Source: an uncultured Alphaproteobacteria bacterium (GTDB taxonomy: Bacteria; Pseudomonadota; Alphaproteobacteria; HIMB59). Taken from it: a stretch of 46,431 bases of DNA. The stretch covers positions 1-46,431 of the forward strand of contig CACJAI010000008.1 of assembly GCA_902591315.1 (NCBI GenBank), given 5' to 3'. Both the position numbers and the translations under genes were made by a program. Position 1 is the first letter of the stretch; every line of letters starts with the position of its first letter. The notes beneath the pieces were generated by a model that was not told where the DNA came from, did not search any database, and saw only the letters and a list, made by a program, of their open reading frames with translations. Of this stretch, positions 34,461-42,555 are shown in pieces.

Positions 34461-35320
34461 AAAAAATTTATTTAGTTTTTGGAAAAAGTGGGTTTATTGC
34501 AAGTTGTTTGAGAGAGCAACTTAATTTAAATAATTTAAAACTGAAATTTATATCATCCAAAGATATAGACTTATCTAAATCGAGCTCAAAAATTAAACTC
34601 AATAATCTTTTTAAAAAATATAAACAAATTAATATTTTGTTTTTATCTGCCTTGACACCTGACAAAGGAAAAGGTTTAGATACATTTGAATTAAATTTGA
34701 ATATGATAATCAATTTATGCCAATCTATTCCAAGCGAAAAATTAAATCATTTTATTTATTTTAGCTCTGATGCAGTTTTTTCTCTTGGAAATAAGTTAAT
34801 AACAGATAAATCTATCCCCTTACCAGAGGATTTATACGGGCTGATGCATTTCACAAGAGAAAAGATTTGTTTGAACACAATAGATCCTCAAAAACTTTTA
34901 ATTCTTAGGCCAACAATTATTTATGGATATGGTGATACTCATAATTCTTATGGACCAAATAGATTTATTAAAAGTGCATTTGAAGATAAAGAAATCAAAA
35001 TATTTAATAATGGTAAAGATATAAGAAATCACCTTTATATTAATGATCTGATTAGCTACATAAGGTTAGCAATGTCAAAAAAAATCATAGGAGCTTTTAA
35101 TCTAGCCTCATCCTTCTCAGTATCGTTTAATGATATTGCAAAAATTATTCAAAAAGAATTTATGAAGACAAATATTAAAATCAAAATTACAAATATAAAA
35201 ACTGGTTCAAGAAAAACTGAAAGATATTTTTCAAATTTAACTCTAGCAAAAAAACTACCTAAAAAGCATGAAAATATCGAAAAAAATATAAAAAATTATG
35301 TTAAAAGGATACTTGGATAA
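34457..35320 (+). CDS. RmlD-like NAD(P)-dependent sugar reductase/epimerase
   Basis: 287 residues. N-terminal glycine motif VFGKSGFIASCL (7-18), IYFSSDAVFSLG, the YGLMH segment (Tyr127, His131 in the place of the usual Lys), RPTIIYGYGD and FNNGKDIRNHLYINDLISYI. Overall resembles dTDP-4-dehydrorhamnose reductase-type SDRs. I recall YGxMHxxRE in some of these, so His may be a subfamily feature. It ends one base into the methyltransferase start (TAATG). Confidence 0.8.
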   Translation: MKKIYLVFGKSGFIASCLREQLNLNNLKLKFISSKDIDLSKSSSKIKLNNLFKKYKQINILFLSALTPDKGKGLDTFELNLNMIINLCQSIPSEKLNHFIYFSSDAVFSLGNKLITDKSIPLPEDLYGLMHFTREKICLNTIDPQKLLILRPTIIYGYGDTHNSYGPNRFIKSAFEDKEIKIFNNGKDIRNHLYINDLISYIRLAMSKKIIGAFNLASSFSVSFNDIAKIIQKEFMKTNIKIKITNIKTGSRKTERYFSNLTLAKKLPKKHENIEKNIKNYVKRILG

Positions 35321-36132
35321 TGAGTACTGAGGATATTAGAAAAACTACTGTCAAAAACTTCGGTGATCAATTTCATATATTTGACGAGGCTAATGATCCT
35401 TATTGGGCAGGAAATGAACATGTTTCTGATTTACTAGGCGATGTATTTGATTTCAATGAAATAAAAGATAAAGAAATAGCGGAAGTAGGTTCTGGATCAG
35501 GACGAATTGTTAAGATTTTATGCAATCATAATCCAAAATATTTTTATAGCATAGAGCCCTCCAATTCTATTGATGTAATAAAAAAAAATAATTCATTTAA
35601 AAACTTGAGTATTATCAATAAGGACGGTGCTTCATTCAAACTTGATAAAAAAATAGATTTTTTTTTCTCTTTGGGAGTCATTCATCATATTAAAGATCCA
35701 AGAGATGTCCTGGAAAATATTTTTAATCATCTTAAAGATAATGGGATATTTTTATGCTCTGTCTATGCAAGAGAAAATAATAAATTTTTGATGCTGATGC
35801 TAAAATTATTGAGATTCTGTTCTAAACTTGATGATAAAATATTAATGTTTATTTCATCTTTCATTAATTATTCTTTGATACCTTATATGTTCATTTGTAA
35901 AATTTTACCCTTTAATTTACCTATGAAAGAGTATCTTTTAAAAAGGTTTTCAAGAAATAATTTTCTTAATAGAAAACAAATTATTTTTGATCAGTTAAAT
36001 CCTCTTTATGCAAAATTTTATTCAAAAAAAGAAATAATAAGCGAGATTGAGTCTGTTGGTTTCAAAGTCGAAAAAACTTATGATAGTGCAGGTAATAATT
36101 GGGGTATTAGGGCAAAAAAACTATCCAAATAA
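35320..36132 (+). CDS. Class I SAM-dependent methyltransferase
   Basis: 270 residues. SAM-binding motif I is AEVGSGSGRIVKIL (about 53-66), with the acidic YSIEPSN strand end and FFFSLGVIHHIKDPRDVLENI (motif IV and post-motif). A middle insertion is hydrophobic (LMLMLKLLRFC, LMFISSFINYSLIPYMFI), so it may contact the membrane or a lipid-linked sugar. Likely methylates a sugar hydroxyl or carboxyl. It ends the plus-strand operon and overlaps the convergent membrane-protein gene by 12 bases. Confidence 0.85.
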   Translation: MSTEDIRKTTVKNFGDQFHIFDEANDPYWAGNEHVSDLLGDVFDFNEIKDKEIAEVGSGSGRIVKILCNHNPKYFYSIEPSNSIDVIKKNNSFKNLSIINKDGASFKLDKKIDFFFSLGVIHHIKDPRDVLENIFNHLKDNGIFLCSVYARENNKFLMLMLKLLRFCSKLDDKILMFISSFINYSLIPYMFICKILPFNLPMKEYLLKRFSRNNFLNRKQIIFDQLNPLYAKFYSKKEIISEIESVGFKVEKTYDSAGNNWGIRAKKLSK

Positions 36133-37119
36133 AAAAGAACCAATATTTTTTCTTATGTGAGGATTTGAAAACTTCCAAATAAACATATCAGCATAAAAAT
36201 GTATGTTATGCATTATAAACGGAATAAAATATAAAAAATTAAGACCACTTGCGAAGAATTCATCACTACTAGCTGTGTGATCTCTTCCAAAATACAAAAG
36301 CATTCCCATGATCAATATATAAAATAAAATGAATACACTAATAACAATCAAATTGTTTGCAACTCTGTCATATATCCCCTCATATGATATTGTTTTCCTT
36401 TTTCTAAAAAAAATAATCATTTGAAGTGTAATATATTGTATGTAGTGCATTCCTATCCCCATTGCTCCTGCTTGAATAAAAGAAATATCCAATAAGAAAG
36501 GTGCATAGAGAACACTTCCTGTTATTGTGGAAAAACATAGATTTGAATATTTTTTGAAATTTAAAGAAAGAATAAGTAGTGAAGCAATTATAGAAATGAT
36601 TAATATTGATAAAGTTATGAAGAAGACCAAATCAACAAAGTGAAGATTGATAAAGTCAATATTTATATATTTTAAAAAACCATAAAATAATGGCATAAAA
36701 GAATTAACATAAACAACAATCTGCGGAATTTTTCTTGTGAAGGAGTCAGAGGCATATAGTTTAGTAATACCTACACTTTGTCTAGTTACATGAAATATAT
36801 TAAATAGAGTTGATAAAAAAAAAGCAATAAATGGACTTATGAAGAACCAAGTAGATACAAAAAATATAATCATTAATATGGGTACTGTGTAGGCATAAAA
36901 AAAGTGCTCTCTCATAAAATTTCTATTAGATTTATCAATTAAAAAAACCCAAGTTGCTCCAAAATGAAATTCTCCTAATACAAAAAAAATAAAATACAAA
37001 TAAAGTAATTCATAAGCGGGGAATTCGCTTAAGAGGAAATAATAGAGAAAAGGTATCCATATGGGGAAAGATACCAAAGTTGCCTCCAAAAAATTCGATT
37101 TAGTTGTTAATCTATTCAT
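36121..37119 (-). CDS. Polytopic His-rich membrane protein of unknown function
   Basis: 332 residues with about eight or nine hydrophobic segments. Several histidines sit at helix ends: GEFHFGATW (His52), FNIFHVTRQSVGITKLY (His110), MGIGMHYIQYITLQM (His225) and FIMHNIHFYADMFIWKF (His304, His307). The HxxHFYxDxFIWxxxNPxIR ending recalls uncharacterised bacterial membrane proteins and, loosely, membrane di-iron enzymes; I cannot assign a family. It is last in the minus-strand sugar operon, overlapping the AroE-like gene by eight bases, which suggests a role at the membrane on the same product. Confidence 0.7.
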   Translation of the reverse strand: MNRLTTKSNFLEATLVSFPIWIPFLYYFLLSEFPAYELLYLYFIFFVLGEFHFGATWVFLIDKSNRNFMREHFFYAYTVPILMIIFFVSTWFFISPFIAFFLSTLFNIFHVTRQSVGITKLYASDSFTRKIPQIVVYVNSFMPLFYGFLKYINIDFINLHFVDLVFFITLSILIISIIASLLILSLNFKKYSNLCFSTITGSVLYAPFLLDISFIQAGAMGIGMHYIQYITLQMIIFFRKRKTISYEGIYDRVANNLIVISVFILFYILIMGMLLYFGRDHTASSDEFFASGLNFLYFIPFIMHNIHFYADMFIWKFSNPHIRKNIGSFLFG

Positions 37120-37903
37120 CTTTCGTTAATGATTTATTTAAATTACTATAAATTTCGTACTGTTTATCAGCTTGCAAACTAGCAAATTTCTTACCACCAA
37201 TGTATTTTATCCGATTTTTTTTAGCAAACTCACATAAATTTGTCACATCTGGCAAAGCTACCACATCTAAAATCTGATGGCTTTTATCAAAATTGAATTG
37301 GTTTATAGGGAATATTGGATATTTTATCATTCCTAATGGTGTTGCATTAATAAATAAATCACAATCGATATCTTTTTTCTTCTTCCAATCTATAAAAGAG
37401 ATTCTTTTTTTATTATAAAATTTATAATTATTTTTTTTAATTGATCTTGAGGTTAAATAAATTGAATTTACAAACTTTGAATGTGAAAGGTAATGAACAA
37501 AAACTCTTGCCATAGCACCATTTCCTACAATAAGCACTCTTTGATTTTTTTTTTTAAGAACACCTTTTAAAATTGTTGAGATACTGTATGCATCTGTATT
37601 ATATCCAATTAATTTTCCATTTTTTTGGACTATTGTGTTTACGGACTGAAGTTTCTTTGCGACTTTTTCAACATTATCTAAAATAGAAATAACTTTTTTT
37701 TTATAAGGCATTGAAACACTACATCCCTTTATATTTAAAAACTTAAGTGTACTTTTTAAGTTTTTAATATTGGAATTAGGTTTAATTGGTAAATAAATAG
37801 AGTTTAGTGAATTAGTTTTAAATTTTTTATTATAAAAATTTGCTCCTATGTTACCTGGGTTAGCTGCGATAGAAATGTAAAGATTTGTATTTTTATTTAT
37901 CAA
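37112..37903 (-). CDS. Shikimate dehydrogenase-like oxidoreductase in the sugar cluster
   Basis: 263 residues. AroE-type features: CSVSMPYKKKV (catalytic Lys68), SVNTIVQKNGKLIGYNTDAY (Asp104), GNGAMARVFVHYL as NADP loop, and INATPLGM. The N-terminal substrate motif, normally GxPIxHSxSPxxHN, reads SIAANPGNIGANFYNKKF, so the two shikimate-carboxylate serines are absent (GNIGA in place of HSxSP). That points to a different, perhaps sugar-like, substrate. Its position between a heptose isomerase-like gene and a membrane gene, away from other aro genes, agrees. Being the only AroE of the genome cannot be excluded. Confidence 0.8.
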   Translation of the reverse strand: MINKNTNLYISIAANPGNIGANFYNKKFKTNSLNSIYLPIKPNSNIKNLKSTLKFLNIKGCSVSMPYKKKVISILDNVEKVAKKLQSVNTIVQKNGKLIGYNTDAYSISTILKGVLKKKNQRVLIVGNGAMARVFVHYLSHSKFVNSIYLTSRSIKKNNYKFYNKKRISFIDWKKKKDIDCDLFINATPLGMIKYPIFPINQFNFDKSHQILDVVALPDVTNLCEFAKKNRIKYIGGKKFASLQADKQYEIYSNLNKSLTKDE

Positions 37904-37912
37904 AATAAATTT

Positions 37913-38551
37913 TTATTTTTCAACATGTTGTCTCAACATTCCAGTAAGGATGTGAGTTATTGAAACTTGAAAGTCTTCGATGTGAAAGTTATTATCGTTT
38001 TTTCCTGTTTGGCCAGGAAAATTTGATGTTCCTTGAACAATAACACTTAAATCAGCAATATCTTTTAATTTACCTCCACCCCTACCTGAAATACATCCAG
38101 TAAATACAGAATATTCTTTTACATAATTAATAGCATTAATAATGTTTTTAGAATTTCCTGATCCTGAAAAAGCTATTACCATATCGTTTTTGTTTATTTC
38201 AGATGACCTCATAAAATTTTTTAATTGTTCTGAGAATATAAAATCATAACCTATATCATTTGAAATTCCGGTTAGTGCTCCTGAGGACTCTGTGAGTGCA
38301 ACAACTTTCAATCTTCTAATATTTGTTGTTTCTGATTTATCGTCTAAAACAAATGGATGTGTTCTTAAATCTGTTGCAAAACCCTCTGCTGCTGATGCAC
38401 CACCTCCATTAGCCATCACAAAGACTGTTCCATCATTATCGTATGTATCTAATAATTTTTCACATAGAGTGTTGATTGCTTCAATGTCAATATTATTTGC
38501 TATAGATGCTTTTTCATCAAAATAAAGCTTTATTAAGTCTCGACTATTCAT
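37913..38551 (-). CDS. GmhA-like phosphoheptose isomerase (SIS domain)
   Basis: 212 residues. SIS-domain motifs: FVMANGGGASAAEGFATDLR (about 43-62), VIAFSGSGNSKNIINAI and VQGTSN, with a C-terminal HIEDFQVSITHIL helix as in GmhA. It likely isomerises sedoheptulose 7-phosphate to D-glycero-D-manno-heptose 7-phosphate. It lies five bases downstream of the nucleotidyltransferase-kinase fusion and nine upstream of the AroE-like gene. The heptose route is supported by the HldE-like fusion at 30.8 kb. Confidence 0.85.
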   Translation of the reverse strand: MNSRDLIKLYFDEKASIANNIDIEAINTLCEKLLDTYDNDGTVFVMANGGGASAAEGFATDLRTHPFVLDDKSETTNIRRLKVVALTESSGALTGISNDIGYDFIFSEQLKNFMRSSEINKNDMVIAFSGSGNSKNIINAINYVKEYSVFTGCISGRGGGKLKDIADLSVIVQGTSNFPGQTGKNDNNFHIEDFQVSITHILTGMLRQHVEK

Positions 38552-38556
38552 TTATT

Positions 38557-40167
38557 TTAAATTCTATTTTTGACAAAAGTATCATTATTGTTAAGGACTT
38601 GAAATAATTTTAATTTTCCATGGTGAAATAGCAGTTCTGAGTATGGATAATGATGTAAAGGGGCAATATTTAGTAAAACCAATGCACTTAATATTCTAAC
38701 TTTCGTTACGTCAAAACCATTATCACAAATGAAATTTTCAAATATTTTTAAATTTCTTATTAAATGTGGTCGAATATCGAAGTAATACTCAACCTCTTTC
38801 TCATTAATTTTTACATCATATTTATTTGCCCTTATGACTTTTCCTGTAATCTCTAATGCATGATGGAGTTTTGCAAAATCATAATATATATCTCCGTATA
38901 TTTTAGAAGCTCCAAAATTTTCTCTCCAATCAAGTAAAATAAATTTTTTTTTAAAGTTATAAATAATATTCTCTGGCTGAAGATCACCATGAAATAAAAT
39001 TGGAAAAGAGTCAAAAATATTATCCCATTTAATTTTTTGTAAAATATCTGAAATTTTTGGTACTTTTATTTTGTTAATAATTTGAGATCTATCTTGAAAA
39101 GAGGCTCTTTTAAAATACATTGATAGTCTTGAGTAAGTTTTTTCTTTATAGAAATTCTTACAGGCATTATCGACTATTTTTTTTTGACTTTTATTACTCT
39201 TTAACCAAAAATTTTTATTCACAAAATTTAAAAAACTTAGAAAAACTTTTTTGTCTTTAATTTCGGATAAAAGATCCCCTTTTTCGTAATGATAAGCAAG
39301 AAAGTTGCCATCACTTTTAATCATTTTAGGTATATAATTTTTTAAAAATTTAGATTTTTTAATTCTTTCTATAGCTTTTGATTTATCTTGAAAATATTTT
39401 ATAACGATATTCTTTTGAAGATAAAAATACTCATCAGGTTTTGGTAAAACCTTATTATTTCCGTAAAAATTAAGAGCTTTTACATAGTTAAATTCATTAC
39501 CTGTATCAAACCACTTAAATTCAATACATTTTAAATTTTTATTTTTAAGACCCTCCAAACCATTAGAGACTTGGTATTCGCCACTATTTAATTCTTTATT
39601 TTTCTTTAATGAGTTCCAAAAAATTTTAGTATTATAAACACCAGCAAGTCCAATAAAACAATTGCAATCATAATTTTTATATCCGTTCCAATATAGAAAA
39701 TTGCTACTTTTTTTGTCAAAGAAACGGGTGACTTTATCTGATTTATCTTTTTCTATAACCAAGTATGGTTCAGGATCTGAAATTGTAGATATTCCAATCC
39801 AATTTTTATTAGGTGGAGGAATCTTGCCTTCAACTAGAGTATCACAAGCAATAAATATGAATGGGCTTTTTAAATATTTTTCACATTGAAGCATTGTAAA
39901 ACCTGGACCACTTCCTTTTCCTTGATAATTTTTTACCTCAACTATTTTTATTTTTCTGTTTTTATGTGCAATATTTAAAAAATTTACAATTTTTTCCTTC
40001 TGATATCCAACAGCTATGACAAATTCAACATTTTTTGGAAATTTATCAATTATTTTTGAAATAATACTACCTTGATTAATTGGTAATAGAGCTTTGTTAA
40101 TGTTTGAAATTGATGAAATCCTAGAACCAAGACCGGCAGCTGTAATACATACTTTGTAATTACGCAT
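38557..40167 (-). CDS. Sugar nucleotidyltransferase fused to an APH-type kinase
   Basis: 536 residues. N-terminal 1-230 is an NTP_transferase domain: CITAAGLGSRIS, SNINKALLPI (GxGxR...K...LPI signature) and the metal aspartate in FIACDTLVEG. The C-terminal half is an aminoglycoside-phosphotransferase/choline kinase fold with FHGDLQPENIIYN (near residue 393) and LDWRENFG. This pairing mirrors the separate AmgK kinase and MurU uridylyltransferase that activate free N-acetylmuramate, so one protein may convert a free sugar to sugar-1-phosphate and then to NDP-sugar. The true substrate is unknown. It is 17 bases after the cupin gene. Confidence 0.85.
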   Translation of the reverse strand: MRNYKVCITAAGLGSRISSISNINKALLPINQGSIISKIIDKFPKNVEFVIAVGYQKEKIVNFLNIAHKNRKIKIVEVKNYQGKGSGPGFTMLQCEKYLKSPFIFIACDTLVEGKIPPPNKNWIGISTISDPEPYLVIEKDKSDKVTRFFDKKSSNFLYWNGYKNYDCNCFIGLAGVYNTKIFWNSLKKNKELNSGEYQVSNGLEGLKNKNLKCIEFKWFDTGNEFNYVKALNFYGNNKVLPKPDEYFYLQKNIVIKYFQDKSKAIERIKKSKFLKNYIPKMIKSDGNFLAYHYEKGDLLSEIKDKKVFLSFLNFVNKNFWLKSNKSQKKIVDNACKNFYKEKTYSRLSMYFKRASFQDRSQIINKIKVPKISDILQKIKWDNIFDSFPILFHGDLQPENIIYNFKKKFILLDWRENFGASKIYGDIYYDFAKLHHALEITGKVIRANKYDVKINEKEVEYYFDIRPHLIRNLKIFENFICDNGFDVTKVRILSALVLLNIAPLHHYPYSELLFHHGKLKLFQVLNNNDTFVKNRI

Positions 40168-40184
40168 AATATTATTATATCTTA

Positions 40185-40649
40185 TTATCTATGTTCGGAG
40201 TCTATTTTTCCATGACCCCTGTTAGAATCGTCTTGTATTCTAAATACATCATCAAGTTCTAAAGTTGAGGCCTCTATCATCAATAAGTCTGTGAGAGCTA
40301 TAACTCTATGAATGTAACCAGGCTTAATATGAAATACTACGCCTTTTGATAACTCAATAGACTCTAAAGAACTTACAATTAAACTGAGATCTTCTTTGCT
40401 ATATCCGTCACTTTTAAACTTTTTTATATCTATTGGATCTTTTGATAGCATCAGTAATCCAGTTCCAGACTGGATGTAATTTGTTTCTTCTTTAGCTTCA
40501 TGAAATTGTATACTTGATTTGTGCGGGGCTTTTATAAGTATCTCTTTAAGCGCATACTTACTATCATTGTAATATGAAGCAAGCCATATTTCATGTCCCC
40601 AAGGTTTATCTATTTTTTGAACGTTACTTATATTTTCAACTTTAGACAT
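40185..40649 (-). CDS. Cupin protein (type II phosphomannose isomerase-like)
   Basis: 154 residues. KPWGHEIWLASYYND near the N-terminus and the metal-binding cupin motif in SSIQFHEAKEETNYIQSGTG, with a second motif in VVFHIKPGYIHRVIAL, resemble the mannose-6-phosphate isomerase domain of GDP-mannose pyrophosphorylase fusions. Such stand-alone cupins in polysaccharide clusters may isomerise or epimerise sugars. Specificity cannot be read. It is on the minus strand, 27 bases after the asparagine synthase-like gene. Confidence 0.82.
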   Translation of the reverse strand: MSKVENISNVQKIDKPWGHEIWLASYYNDSKYALKEILIKAPHKSSIQFHEAKEETNYIQSGTGLLMLSKDPIDIKKFKSDGYSKEDLSLIVSSLESIELSKGVVFHIKPGYIHRVIALTDLLMIEASTLELDDVFRIQDDSNRGHGKIDSEHR

Positions 40650-40676
40650 TATTACTGTTTAAACTATTTTTATTAC

Positions 40677-42551
40677 TTATTCAAATTTAATATTGTATTG
40701 ATTCATCCAACTACTTAAACAGGTAATAATCCAAACTTTATAACTTTCGTTTGAAGACATTTTTTCGAAACGATTATAGAGATCAAATAAATATTGTTCT
40801 TTGAAAATTCCTTTAGGTAATGAAAAATATATTTCTTTAAAAAATTTTTTATTTTCGTTAGAGGTAAGCCAATCTCTAACAGGTACACTAAATCCCTTTT
40901 TAGGAAAATTTATAATTTCTGTTGGCAGCTTAGACTCAAAAGTTTTTCTAAGTAATAATTTTTTTCCAATTTTGGAAAATCTTATTTTATCTGGTATTTT
41001 TATTAAATTATTCTTTAGTTCTAAATCAAGAAATGGAACCCTAATTTCAATGGAATGAGCCATACCAGCTTTATCCCAAAGGGCCAAAGCATGGTCTATT
41101 AACCAGGTATTAAGATCAATCTCTGATAATAAACGATCGAAATTAGAATAATCTTTTTCAAATTTATCATAATAATAAATTTGATTTTTAAAAATTTTTT
41201 CATAATCACCATTAAAAAATTCTATTTCATTGAAGTCTTTCCTACTTAAGATATTTCTCCAAAAAAAATGAAAATATTTATCACTGAGACTAGAACCTTC
41301 TAAAAATCTGTAAATTTTTTCATAATTACTCAGATGAATACCTTGATCTTTAAACTTATAAAAACTTTTAATTAAATTAAATACACTCTTATTAAATGGC
41401 AGTCTTTTTCTTATGTGAGATGCTAAATAAGTGGGATATCCAGAAAAAAGCTCATCACCCCCAGCACCAGCTAACAAAACTTTATGATTTGTCCCTGCTA
41501 ATTTACAAACCTGATACTTTGATGCAAATACTGGTATAAAATCAAAATTATCAAATGTTGAAATCATTTTATGAAAATCTTCTCTTATGTGCGAGTTTTC
41601 AATTTTTATTGATTGATTCTTGATATTCCAAATTTTACATAAATTCTCTACTAATATATTCTCGCTAAAATCTTTATTAGGATAATAAGCAGTATAAGAA
41701 GTTAAATTTTCAGATTTTCCTAAATCTCTAACTATTGAAAGTAAACCCATGGAGTCCATTCCTGAAGATAATAAAAGACCTATGGGAACATCTGAGATTA
41801 ACTGTCTATTCACAGCATCCTTTATGATTGAATATAAATACTCCTCAAAATTCTTAAAATTAGCATAATCAAAATTGCCATTTTCGCTAGGTTCATAGAT
41901 AATTTTATTTTTTGTAATAGTCAGATCATTACTGATCAAAATAATTTCAGAGGGATTGACTTGAAAACAATTTTTTAAAGCACTTGATGGATGGTGGATG
42001 TAACCTGAAGTAAAAAGCTGTAGAAGACCATCTTTATTAACTTTTTTTGAAATATTATTTTGAATAAAAGTTTTAATCTCAGATGAAAAAAAAATTTTGT
42101 CTTCTTTTTTAAGATAATATAAAGGTTTTATTCCTGATGGATCTCTAGTTAGAATTAAATTCTTTTTTAAATCATCCCAAATAGCAATAGCAAAAATACC
42201 GTTAAGCTTATTTAAAAAATTTAAACCATATTTTCTATATCCGTGAAGTATTACCTCTCCATCAGAATTTGTTTTAAAGGAAATATCTGCTAAATATCTT
42301 TTTTTTAAATACTGAAAATTGTATATTTCACCATTAAATATAACGGTTACTTTTTTATCATCACTAATAAAAGGTTGATCACCATTTTCCAAATCAATTA
42401 TTGATAGGCGGTTCATACCTATCAATAAATTTTCATTTTTATAAACTCCCCTACTATCTGGCCCTCTGTGATTTATAGAATTTAATAAATCATTAATTAG
42501 TTCGTGATTGATTAATTTTGATGAAGATAAATAACCAACTATCCCACACAT
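40677..42551 (-). CDS. Asparagine synthase-like glutamine amidotransferase
   Basis: 624 residues. N-terminal glutaminase with nucleophile Cys2 (MCGIVGYLSS), NHRGPDSRGVY and VIFNGEIYNF; C-terminal synthetase domain with the PPi loop LLSSGMDSMGL (near 260; usual SGGxDS) and IRVPFLDLEL. Genuine AsnB makes asparagine; many paralogues in polysaccharide clusters amidate uronic acids. Its place between a GMC oxidoreductase and a sugar cupin favours the second. Expected substrate would be a carboxylated sugar made nearby; this is inference. Confidence 0.88.
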   Translation of the reverse strand: MCGIVGYLSSSKLINHELINDLLNSINHRGPDSRGVYKNENLLIGMNRLSIIDLENGDQPFISDDKKVTVIFNGEIYNFQYLKKRYLADISFKTNSDGEVILHGYRKYGLNFLNKLNGIFAIAIWDDLKKNLILTRDPSGIKPLYYLKKEDKIFFSSEIKTFIQNNISKKVNKDGLLQLFTSGYIHHPSSALKNCFQVNPSEIILISNDLTITKNKIIYEPSENGNFDYANFKNFEEYLYSIIKDAVNRQLISDVPIGLLLSSGMDSMGLLSIVRDLGKSENLTSYTAYYPNKDFSENILVENLCKIWNIKNQSIKIENSHIREDFHKMISTFDNFDFIPVFASKYQVCKLAGTNHKVLLAGAGGDELFSGYPTYLASHIRKRLPFNKSVFNLIKSFYKFKDQGIHLSNYEKIYRFLEGSSLSDKYFHFFWRNILSRKDFNEIEFFNGDYEKIFKNQIYYYDKFEKDYSNFDRLLSEIDLNTWLIDHALALWDKAGMAHSIEIRVPFLDLELKNNLIKIPDKIRFSKIGKKLLLRKTFESKLPTEIINFPKKGFSVPVRDWLTSNENKKFFKEIYFSLPKGIFKEQYLFDLYNRFEKMSSNESYKVWIITCLSSWMNQYNIKFE

Positions 42552-42555
42552 TGAA

